From an uncultured Coriobacteriia bacterium (GTDB taxonomy: Bacteria > Actinomycetota > Coriobacteriia > Coriobacteriales > QAMH01), in the NCBI GenBank assembly GCA_902493755.1, contig CABURF010000063.1:1-6782 (forward strand): a DNA stretch of 6,782 nt, read 5' to 3'. A program made the position numbers and the translations under genes. Shown here piece after piece: positions 1 through 5,045 of the stretch. The notes beneath the pieces were generated by a model, which was given only the letters and a program-made list of their open reading frames with translations, ran no database searches and was not told where the DNA came from. Each line of letters begins with the position of its first letter. Position 1 is the stretch's first letter.

Positions 1-438
1 GTGCTCGGTCACCAGGTCTACGGCGAGCCCAACCAGGAGGACTTCCTCGGTCGCGACTTTGGTTCGACACCGGATTATAGCCAGGAGACGGCAAATACCA
101 TTGATGAAGAGGTCGCACGTCTCATGACGACGGCGCATGACACGGCATTCCGCATCCTCTCCGAGAATCGTACGCAACTCGAGCTCATGGCCAATGTCTT
201 GCTCGAGCGCGAAACCGTCGAGGGCAAGGCTGTCGAGGCCCTGCTCGACAACAGCTGGGACGAGTACATCGAGTGGGAGAAGACGCATCCCAAGGAGGCC
301 GAGGAAGATCGCAAGGATATCCTCACGGCCGCCGAGAACGCCGGAGCTCCGCATGAGCTCATGGCTCCAGAAGATGTGGCTGATGTGCCGGCTCCCGTGT
401 CGCCCCCTCCGCCCGATCCTGATGATGAGGAGCGCTAG
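1..438 (+). CDS. ftsH: ATP-dependent zinc metalloprotease FtsH, C-terminal part (5' end outside window)
   Basis: This is the last 145 codons of FtsH, the membrane-anchored AAA+ protease that degrades misassembled membrane proteins and some regulators. The visible part is the end of the peptidase M41 domain. The FLGRDF motif (residues 15-20 here), the following DYSQETANTIDEEV stretch and the helical segment ending VLLERETVEGKAVEALL (about 67-82) are typical of FtsH. The transmembrane segments, AAA module and HEXXH zinc site lie upstream and cannot be checked. The frame is open from base 1, and the GTG there reads as an internal Val inside a conserved stretch, so it is not the true start. After the peptidase domain comes an acidic tail with a proline run (about residues 121-145), probably a flexible C-terminus. 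The TAG stop directly abuts the GTG of folE, which implies co-transcription and translational coupling. ftsH followed by fol genes is a known actinobacterial order. Confidence 0.93.
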   Translation: MLGHQVYGEPNQEDFLGRDFGSTPDYSQETANTIDEEVARLMTTAHDTAFRILSENRTQLELMANVLLERETVEGKAVEALLDNSWDEYIEWEKTHPKEAEEDRKDILTAAENAGAPHELMAPEDVADVPAPVSPPPPDPDDEER

Positions 439-1005
439 GTGGATACTGCCAAGATAGAAGAGGGCGTCAGGCTCATTCTCGAGGGTGTGGGCGAAGACCC
501 AGACCGCGAAGGCCTGCGCGAGACGCCCGCACGCGTGGCTCGCATGTACGAGGAGATTCTTGCGGGCCTGCATGAGGATCCCACCGAGCTCTTTGTCAAG
601 AAGTTCAACGAGGGGCACCAGGAGATGGTGCTCGTCCACGACATTCCCATCTATTCCATTTGCGAGCATCACCTCGTGCCGTTCTATGGCGTGGCCCATG
701 TGGCCTATGTGCCCAATCCGTCAGGCCAGATTTGCGGTATCTCCAAGCTTGCTCGCCTGGTCGATCTTTTTGCTCGCCGCCCACAGGTGCAGGAGCGCCT
801 GACCTCCCAGGTTGCCGATACGCTCGTCAGAGAACTTGAGCCGCAGGGTGTACTCGTCGTGCTTGAGTGCGAGCATCTGTGCATGTCCATGCGTGGCATC
901 AAGAAACCTGGGTCCAAGACGACGACGTCTGCCGTCCGCGGCAGTTTCATCACCTCGGCCGAGACGCGTGCCGAGGCTCTGAGTCTTATCCGACAGGGAA
1001 GGTAG
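439..1005 (+). CDS. folE: GTP cyclohydrolase I (FolE)
   Basis: FolE (188 aa, normal length) opens the guanine ring of GTP and rearranges it to 7,8-dihydroneopterin triphosphate, the first step of folate synthesis in the cytoplasm. The N-terminal GEDPDREGLRETPARVARMYEE motif (residues 18-39) is diagnostic. The zinc site is intact: C75 and H78 in ICEHHLVPF, and C148 in CEHLCMSMRGI. The C-terminal SAVRGSF motif (164-170) is also present. This is therefore the zinc-dependent type IA enzyme, not the FolE2 type. The start is GTG at 439, immediately after the ftsH TAG; a GAGGAG ribosome-binding site at 427-432 lies inside the end of ftsH at correct spacing. folP follows after 6 bases. No promoter is visible between ftsH and folE, so expression probably comes from upstream. 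Identification is secure. Confidence 0.98.
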   Translation: MDTAKIEEGVRLILEGVGEDPDREGLRETPARVARMYEEILAGLHEDPTELFVKKFNEGHQEMVLVHDIPIYSICEHHLVPFYGVAHVAYVPNPSGQICGISKLARLVDLFARRPQVQERLTSQVADTLVRELEPQGVLVVLECEHLCMSMRGIKKPGSKTTTSAVRGSFITSAETRAEALSLIRQGR

Positions 1006-1011
1006 GCGCCC

Positions 1012-2313
1012 ATGCGGGCACGTACATGGCATTGCGGCCCCTTTGATTTCGATCTCTCGACGCCCGCCGTCATGGGCATATGCAATATCACGCCCGATTC
1101 GTTCAGTGATGGTGGCATGCACGCTACCGCGCCCGAAGCGCTCGAGCATGCCCGCGCCTTGCTTGCTGCCGGCGCAGATATCATCGACGTGGGTGGCGAG
1201 TCGACTCGACCTGGTGCCGAGGAAGTACCCCCCGATGTCGAGCTTGCCCGTGTGCTGCCCGTGGTGCGCGAGCTTGCCGCGCAGGGCGTGGCAGTGAGCG
1301 TGGATACGCGCCATGCGAGTGTGGCCGCCGCGTGCATCGATGCAGGTGCGTGCATCATTAATGACGTCTCCGGCTTTAGGAGCCTTGAGATGCGCGAGCT
1401 CGCGGCGCAAAGCGACGTGGGACTCGTGGTCATGCACATGCGTGGTACGCCCAAGACCATGCAGGAAGCCCCTGTCTACGAAGACGTCGTTCTCGATGTC
1501 GAGCAGGAGCTTTCGCGCATGGCCGCGCGCCTGGGTGCCGAGGGTGTCGCACCCGAGCGCATCTGCCTCGACTTCGGAATCGGCTTTGGCAAGAACATCG
1601 CGCATAATCTTGCCCTCGTGCAGGCGACGGCACATTTCGCCGATTTGGGCTATCCGCTCATGGCCGCAGTGAGTCGCAAGTCCTTTATCGGCGCGATGAG
1701 TGCCGAAAGCGCTCCCGCCATGCGTGATCGTGCGTCGGCCCTGTGTGCGGCGTTCATGACTGGGCAGGGTGCGCGTATCCTGCGCGTCCACAATGTGGCT
1801 GTCACGCGCGAGATGCTGCGCGATTCACATCGTGCAATCATTGCGCTCGGCTCCAACATGGGCAATAGCTGCGGGCACCTTGATGATGCACTCGCGAGCC
1901 TACGGCTCAATCCCGATGTCTGGGTTGGTGCCGTTTCCGAGTATGTCACGAGCGAGCCGGCGTATCTCGAGGCGCAAGCTCCCTTTGTTAATGCCGTTGC
2001 GCTCATTCAGACCACGCTCACGCCACATGAGTTGCTGCACATGTTTCAAAGTCTTGAGGCAGAGCATGGGCGTGTGCGCGGCGTGGAGAACGGTCCGCGT
2101 CCACTTGATCTCGACATCATTGATTACGAGGGCGTTGTCTGCGCAGACGAGCAGCTCGATTTGCCGCATCCGCTTGCGCTCGAGCGTGATTTCGTCGTGA
2201 CGCCTCTGCTCGATATCATGCCTTCCTGCGAGCTTGCGAATGGCGTTGCGGTTACACACGACAAGGTAACGGTGGGTCAAGTTATAGGGCCTGCGCGGGA
2301 TATGCTGGCCTGA
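1012..2313 (+). CDS. folPK: Bifunctional dihydropteroate synthase / HPPK (FolP-FolK fusion)
   Basis: One continuous 433-aa frame carries two folate enzymes. Residues 1 to about 270 are dihydropteroate synthase, which joins the pterin pyrophosphate to p-aminobenzoate. Seen: MGICNITPDSFSDGG (21-35), GADIIDVGGESTRPGAE (54-70), VSVDTR (95-100), INDVSG (116-121), MHMRGTPKTMQ (141-151), GFGK (191-194), SRKSFIG (221-227) and RVHN (258-261). Residues about 274-433 are 6-hydroxymethyl-7,8-dihydropterin pyrophosphokinase, which makes that pterin pyrophosphate. Seen: IALGSNMGN (277-285), PFVNAV (324-329), GRVRGVENGPRPLDLDII (353-370) and LPHPLALERDFVVTPLLDI (384-402). The linker is almost absent. The start is ATG 1012, with GGGAAGG at 996-1002 as ribosome-binding site. 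The usual folB between folP and folK is missing. Residue 188 is Phe where most DHPS have Pro (DPGIGFGK becomes DFGIGFGK). Both halves look catalytically complete. DHPS is the sulfonamide target; nothing here establishes resistance. Confidence 0.97.
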   Translation: MRARTWHCGPFDFDLSTPAVMGICNITPDSFSDGGMHATAPEALEHARALLAAGADIIDVGGESTRPGAEEVPPDVELARVLPVVRELAAQGVAVSVDTRHASVAAACIDAGACIINDVSGFRSLEMRELAAQSDVGLVVMHMRGTPKTMQEAPVYEDVVLDVEQELSRMAARLGAEGVAPERICLDFGIGFGKNIAHNLALVQATAHFADLGYPLMAAVSRKSFIGAMSAESAPAMRDRASALCAAFMTGQGARILRVHNVAVTREMLRDSHRAIIALGSNMGNSCGHLDDALASLRLNPDVWVGAVSEYVTSEPAYLEAQAPFVNAVALIQTTLTPHELLHMFQSLEAEHGRVRGVENGPRPLDLDIIDYEGVVCADEQLDLPHPLALERDFVVTPLLDIMPSCELANGVAVTHDKVTVGQVIGPARDMLA

Positions 2314-2335
2314 GTAACTGTCTCATCGCGTCCCC

Positions 2336-2365
2336 ATTGTCCCGTTTGCAGCCAATCGGGACAAT
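2336..2365. repeat. Perfect 9-bp inverted repeat upstream of the SepIVA-like gene
   Basis: ATTGTCCCG (2336-2344) is followed after 12 bases by its exact reverse complement CGGGACAAT (2357-2365). Three further inner pairs (TTG 2346-2348 with CAA 2353-2355) leave a four-base loop, so an RNA hairpin is possible. The downstream sequence is not T-rich, so it does not look like a classical intrinsic terminator for folP-folK. The right arm overlaps the -35 box of a candidate promoter, so a repressor operator is the alternative. The structure is seen directly; the role is inference. Confidence 0.6.
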
Positions 2366-2387
2366 CGCTTGCATTATGTGTTACCAT
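2358..2387 (+). promoter_or_regulatory. Candidate promoter for the SepIVA-like gene and yceD
   Basis: GGGACA (2358-2363, four of six bases of the -35 consensus) lies 18 bases before TACCAT (2382-2387, four of six of the -10 consensus). A TG two bases upstream (2379-2380) makes it an extended -10. The predicted start is near 2394, about 70 bases before the ATG at 2464. The whole 2314-2463 gap is non-coding and otherwise holds only the inverted repeat and the ribosome-binding site. The match is moderate and rests on sequence alone. Confidence 0.4.
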
Positions 2388-2463
2388 GTGCAATTAGCAT
2401 ATCTGGTGCCACAATCAGAAGTGCAGCTCAAATGTAGAAACTGATAGGTAAAGGAGTCCCAAC

Positions 2464-2928
2464 ATGGACGACGCAGGTATCGAGGAGCTCCTCGACGAGC
2501 TTGCCGAGCGCATCGAGCAGTCCAAGCCTGTTTTGGGCAATAGCCAGAAGCGCCAGGTCGAAATTGGCCCCATTTTTGAGATTCTTGATGAGATTCGCGA
2601 TATCTTTCCGGAGGAGTTGCGTCAGGCTCGCATCATCGTTCGTGACCGTCAGGGCATGATCGAGGCCGCAGAGATTGACGCCAATCGCATCCTCGAGGAC
2701 GCAGAGCGTCAGGCCGAGCATCTTGCCGGCGAGCAGGAGGTCGTGCGCCTCGCCGAGCAGCGCGCTCAGGAGGTCATCGACGATGCCATGGCACGCGAGC
2801 GCGAGATGCGCGTCGGTGCCGAGGACTACGCCGATCAGATCTTTGCCAATCTCGAGACGAATCTCGATAACCTTCTCAAGAACGTTACGCGTTGCCGTCA
2901 GCGTTTGAACAGCGGTATGACCGACTAA
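2464..2928 (+). CDS. SepIVA/DivIVA-like coiled-coil protein (short form)
   Basis: This 154-aa protein is rich in Glu, Arg, Ala and Gln and has no signal peptide or membrane segment. Residues 5-19 form a short acidic helix. VEIGPIFEILDEIRDIFPEE (32-51) resembles the opening of actinobacterial SepIVA (M. tuberculosis Rv2927c), where an isoleucine/leucine-rich helix is followed by a proline and an acidic helix. Residues about 52-120 read as one long coiled coil with repeated A-E-x-x-A spacing. The C-terminal segment (about 120-148) also resembles the SepIVA tail. Position supports this, because Rv2927c directly precedes the DUF177 gene and rnc in M. tuberculosis. SepIVA is a cytoplasmic septation factor; that role here is inference. 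At 154 aa it is much shorter than SepIVA (about 245 aa), mainly in the central coiled coil. Such proteins can be mislabelled ATP synthase subunit B. The start ATG 2464 follows a strong AAAGGAG ribosome-binding site (2448-2455). Confidence 0.72.
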   Translation: MDDAGIEELLDELAERIEQSKPVLGNSQKRQVEIGPIFEILDEIRDIFPEELRQARIIVRDRQGMIEAAEIDANRILEDAERQAEHLAGEQEVVRLAEQRAQEVIDDAMAREREMRVGAEDYADQIFANLETNLDNLLKNVTRCRQRLNSGMTD

Positions 2929-2934
2929 TCTGTT

Positions 2935-2973
2935 CATTGCTCGACGGCTCGATAGCTGGGAGGTCGAGCAATG
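2935..2973 (+). promoter_or_regulatory. 11-bp hairpin enclosing the yceD start codon
   Basis: CATTGCTCGAC (2935-2945) pairs perfectly with GTCGAGCAATG (2963-2973), leaving a 17-base loop. The yceD ATG (2971-2973) is the base of the right arm, and its GGGAGG ribosome-binding site (2958-2963) lies mostly in the loop. The left arm begins only six bases after the stop codon of the upstream gene (2926-2928). A ribosome terminating there should disrupt the stem. The pairing is seen directly; control of yceD translation by coupling is inference. Confidence 0.6.
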
Positions 2974-3510
2974 CAGCAGCTCGTTGTTTCCATTCATCCG
3001 GATCTCGTCGAACCGGCATCGACGCGCTTTTTCGAGGGAACGCTCGACGAAGCGTCCTACCGTGTAGGCGGCATGGATCTCGAGACGCCGGATGGTATCC
3101 AGTATCAACTTCAATTGACAAATACCGGGGAAGGCATCGTGCTCTCCGGTGAGGCAAGCTGTGCGGCAATCACGCCGTGCACGCGTTGCCTTGCTCCCAC
3201 TCGCATCGAGGTCTCGGGTGCTGTTGAGGGTTACTATCTGCTCGAAGCGTCCGAAGATGCCGATGGCTACGAGGACGACGAGTTCGAGGTCATCGATGCC
3301 GATGGCAGCTTCGATATCGCACCGGCCATCATTGCCTCCCTCGTCTATGCGACACCGTATGTAGTCCTTTGCAAGGAGGATTGCGCCGGCCTTTGTCCTC
3401 GATGCGGCAGTGATCTCAACGAAGGTCCATGCGCCTGCGATCAGGCAGATGAGATCGACCCCACCAATCCCTTTGCGGTCCTCAAGGACCTCAAACTCGA
3501 AGACGAGTGA
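2971..3510 (+). CDS. yceD: YceD / DUF177 family protein (23S rRNA accumulation factor)
   Basis: This 179-aa protein is a full-length DUF177 (YceD) member. Proteins of this family have been linked to 23S rRNA accumulation, and their genes commonly sit just before rpmF. Residues 1-60 form the variable N-terminal part. The family core begins with CAAITPCTRCL (64-74). An acidic stretch (about 92-112) follows, and the C-terminus carries a cysteine cluster: C134, C138, C142, C145, C154 and C156 in the LC...C.GLCPRCG...C.C pattern, likely a metal-binding knuckle. The ending PTNPFAVLKDLKLE is typical. The start ATG 2971 has GGGAGG at 2958-2963, but the ATG is buried in a hairpin. The expected rpmF is not adjacent; a 23S rRNA methyltransferase gene lies between. 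Family assignment is secure, molecular mechanism is not known from sequence. Confidence 0.94.
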   Translation: MQQLVVSIHPDLVEPASTRFFEGTLDEASYRVGGMDLETPDGIQYQLQLTNTGEGIVLSGEASCAAITPCTRCLAPTRIEVSGAVEGYYLLEASEDADGYEDDEFEVIDADGSFDIAPAIIASLVYATPYVVLCKEDCAGLCPRCGSDLNEGPCACDQADEIDPTNPFAVLKDLKLEDE

Positions 3511-3520
3511 CGCAAACCCC

Positions 3521-4663
3521 GTGGGCTACAAAACATACACCTGCCCCCATGCTGCGCGTTGTGGCGGCTGCGAGTGGCTTTCCGTTCCCTATCCCATTCA
3601 GCTCTCGCGCAAGCGAGCGATGCTCGAAGAGCTCTTCGAGCCGCTTGGCTGCGGTGTCGATGCCGTGGTTGGCATGGAAGAGCCGATTGCCTATCGTCAC
3701 AAGATCATGACGCCGTATGCGCCTGGCAAGGAGGGTAAACCGCGTCTTGGCATGTACGAGCGCGGTACGCATAAGCTCATCGAGGTACGCGAGTGTCTGG
3801 TTGAGCACAAGGCGGGGCGCCCCATACTCAATAGCATTGCCGAGCTCGCGCAGGGTTTTCACATTTCCGCCTATGACGAGAACACCGGCAAGGGCCTGCT
3901 GCGTCATGCGATTGTGCGCGTGGGCAAGAGTACGGGGCAGATCATGGTGACGCTCGTCGTCAATCGCAAGGAGTTTCCGCGCAAGAAGGCGTTCGTCACC
4001 GCGTTGCGGAAACGACATCCCGCCATCGAGAGCGTGAGCTTCAGCGTGAACACACGGCGCACCAATGCCGTGCTCGGTCCGCTTACGATGACGGCGTACG
4101 GGCAGGGATGGATTGAGGACGAGATCTGTGGCTGCACGTTCCGCATTCCGGCAACCGCTTTCTACCAAACCAATCCCACGCAAACGGAAGTGCTCTATCA
4201 GACGGCGATTGACATGGCCAAGCTCCACGAGGGTGACCGTGTGCTTGACGCATATTGCGGCATCGGTACCATTGGCATCATTGCCGCCAAGCAGACGCGT
4301 GTCGAGCTTATCGGCGTGGAGAGCGTCGAGGCCGCGGTACAAATCGCAGCGGAAAACGCGCGCGTCAATCGCGTGAAGAATGCAAGCTTCGCGTGTGCTG
4401 ATGCGGGGGAGTTCCTGACGAAATCCCAGAAGGCATTCGACGTCGTCATTCTCGACCCGCCGCGTGCCGGCGCTTCCGAGGAGTTTTTGGCAAGCGTCCT
4501 GGCTGCTGCGCCTCGCCGCATCGTCTACGTTAGCTGTAATCCCACCACGCAGTTGCGCGATATCGAGCGCCTCATGCCTGCCTATCACGTGAGCAAGCTC
4601 GTGGGTGTCGACATGTTTCCTCACACCAAGCATCTCGAGAGCGTCGCACTATTGGAACGATAA
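3521..4663 (+). CDS. rlmD: 23S rRNA (uracil-C5)-methyltransferase, RlmC/RlmD family with Fe-S cluster
   Basis: The enzyme transfers a methyl group from S-adenosylmethionine to C5 of a uridine in 23S rRNA. With the GTG start it is 380 aa. An N-terminal iron-sulfur site is visible: C8, C14 and C17 (C-x5-C-x2-C), with C92 as fourth ligand. Further motifs are RIPATAFYQTNP (208-219), the SAM-binding loop DAYCGIGTIG (243-252), DPPRAG (312-317), the catalytic C339 in YVSCNPTT and the general base E373 in HLESVALLER. There is no N-terminal TRAM domain, so size and layout resemble E. coli RlmC (m5U747) more than RlmD (m5U1939). Gram-positive relatives can modify both sites, so the target base is unsettled and the symbol is provisional. 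The start is the weak point: GTG 3521, 10 bases after the yceD stop, has no clear ribosome-binding site. An upstream ATG at 3449 would only add residues that read like out-of-frame yceD. Confidence 0.92.
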   Translation: MGYKTYTCPHAARCGGCEWLSVPYPIQLSRKRAMLEELFEPLGCGVDAVVGMEEPIAYRHKIMTPYAPGKEGKPRLGMYERGTHKLIEVRECLVEHKAGRPILNSIAELAQGFHISAYDENTGKGLLRHAIVRVGKSTGQIMVTLVVNRKEFPRKKAFVTALRKRHPAIESVSFSVNTRRTNAVLGPLTMTAYGQGWIEDEICGCTFRIPATAFYQTNPTQTEVLYQTAIDMAKLHEGDRVLDAYCGIGTIGIIAAKQTRVELIGVESVEAAVQIAAENARVNRVKNASFACADAGEFLTKSQKAFDVVILDPPRAGASEEFLASVLAAAPRRIVYVSCNPTTQLRDIERLMPAYHVSKLVGVDMFPHTKHLESVALLER

Positions 4664-4672
4664 ACTTTTCTC

Positions 4673-4701
4673 TTCACTCTCATGCAAAAGCGTGGTATAT
4701 T
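4673..4701 (+). promoter_or_regulatory. Candidate promoter for rpmF
   Basis: TTCACT (4673-4678, four of six of the -35 consensus) is separated by exactly 17 bases from TATATT (4696-4701, five of six of the -10 consensus). TG at 4693-4694 gives an extended -10. Transcription would start near 4708, leaving a leader of about 60 bases before the rpmF ATG. This is the best promoter candidate in the window, but it is only a sequence match. Confidence 0.55.
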
Positions 4702-4768
4702 TCTTTTTCGCGTGTTCTAAGAGATTCTGCGTGTCCAGTCGACGCGCTTGCTAGAAAGGTTTGAGACG

Positions 4769-4951
4769 ATGGCAGTACCTAAGCGTAAAACAGGCAGGAT
4801 GAGGACCCATTCTCGTCGTTCTTCCAACGACGTGTGCAAGACGACCGCACGTTCCGTTTGCCCGCAGTGCGGCGAGGTCAAGCTTCCGCATACCGTTTGC
4901 CCGAGCTGCGGCTATTACAAGGGCCGAGAGGTTCTCGTCGTCGAGGACTAA
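4769..4951 (+). CDS. rpmF: 50S ribosomal protein L32 (zinc-ribbon form)
   Basis: L32 is a 60-aa protein of the large ribosomal subunit. The N-terminus MAVPKRKTGRMRTHSRRS is typical: basic and rRNA-binding. Two CxxC pairs, C31/C34 in CPQC and C44/C47 in CPSC, form a zinc ribbon, so this is the zinc-containing type and not the cysteine-free paralogue expressed under zinc limitation. The start is ATG 4769, chosen because MAVPK is the conserved L32 start and AGAAAGG (4753-4759) is at suitable spacing; an in-frame TTG at 4748 precedes that ribosome-binding site and is rejected. It has its own likely promoter at 4673-4701 and is followed by a terminator-like hairpin. rpmF before plsX is a widespread pairing. 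Confidence 0.97.
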   Translation: MAVPKRKTGRMRTHSRRSSNDVCKTTARSVCPQCGEVKLPHTVCPSCGYYKGREVLVVED

Positions 4952-4972
4952 CAGCAATATACACATTGCATG

Positions 4973-5018
4973 TAATCCTGCAGATGGTCATCCGTTTGCA
5001 GGATTATTTCTTTATTCT
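4973..5018 (+). terminator. Rho-independent terminator or attenuator between rpmF and plsX
   Basis: TAATCCTGCA (4973-4982) pairs perfectly with TGCAGGATTA (4997-5006) across a 14-base loop that can itself form a three-pair inner stem (GAT 4983-4985 with ATC 4990-4992). The right arm runs into a T-rich tract, TTTCTTTATT (5007-5016). A stem of 10 perfect pairs followed by T's fits an intrinsic terminator for rpmF. The stem is A/T at its base and the T tract is interrupted, so partial read-through into plsX is plausible. No convincing promoter is visible between it and plsX. Confidence 0.65.
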
Positions 5019-5045
5019 GAGAAAAACTCTTCATGAGGCGGGTCG

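Noticed and set aside
1..3. GTG at base 1 as a true start of a short 145-aa gene
   Set aside because: The residues directly after it are in the middle of the conserved FtsH peptidase domain, so the gene continues upstream of the window.
721..1791. Open frame of 356 codons on the minus strand opposite folE and folP
   Set aside because: It spans two well-identified genes and the intergenic join between them, and shows no family motif. It is best explained as a shadow of the coding strand's codon bias.
2428..3114. Open frame of 228 codons on the minus strand opposite the SepIVA-like gene
   Set aside because: It is leucine- and alanine-rich because it reads antisense to Glu- and Gln-rich coiled-coil codons. 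It crosses the promoter region and the yceD start and has no supporting signal.
3495..3508. Five-bp hairpin ACTCG-AAGA-CGAGT at the end of yceD
   Set aside because: It is short, lies within coding sequence and arises from common CTC/GAG codons. There is no T tract after it.
3410..3520. Upstream extension of the methyltransferase frame into yceD
   Set aside because: The added residues are Ser-, Pro- and Arg-rich and unlike the family. The region is fully accounted for by the Cys cluster and C-terminus of yceD in another frame. The GTG at 3521 directly precedes the conserved cysteine cluster.
3491..4633. Open frame of 380 codons on the minus strand covering the methyltransferase gene
   Set aside because: It lies opposite a gene with full catalytic motifs. 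Its protein is rich in His, Arg, Leu and Ala with no recognisable domain, as expected for an antisense frame of a biased G+C gene. No ribosome-binding site or promoter supports it.
4681..4706. Small hairpin CATGC-AAAA-GCGTG followed by T's, as a terminator for the methyltransferase gene
   Set aside because: The stem is only five pairs with one G-T wobble, and the T tract starts several bases later. It also overlaps a much better promoter match.
2342..5001. Identical 10-base string CCGTTTGCAG in both intergenic hairpins (2342-2351 and 4992-5001)
   Set aside because: In a window of this size several 10-base matches are expected by chance, and the string occupies different structural positions in the two hairpins.
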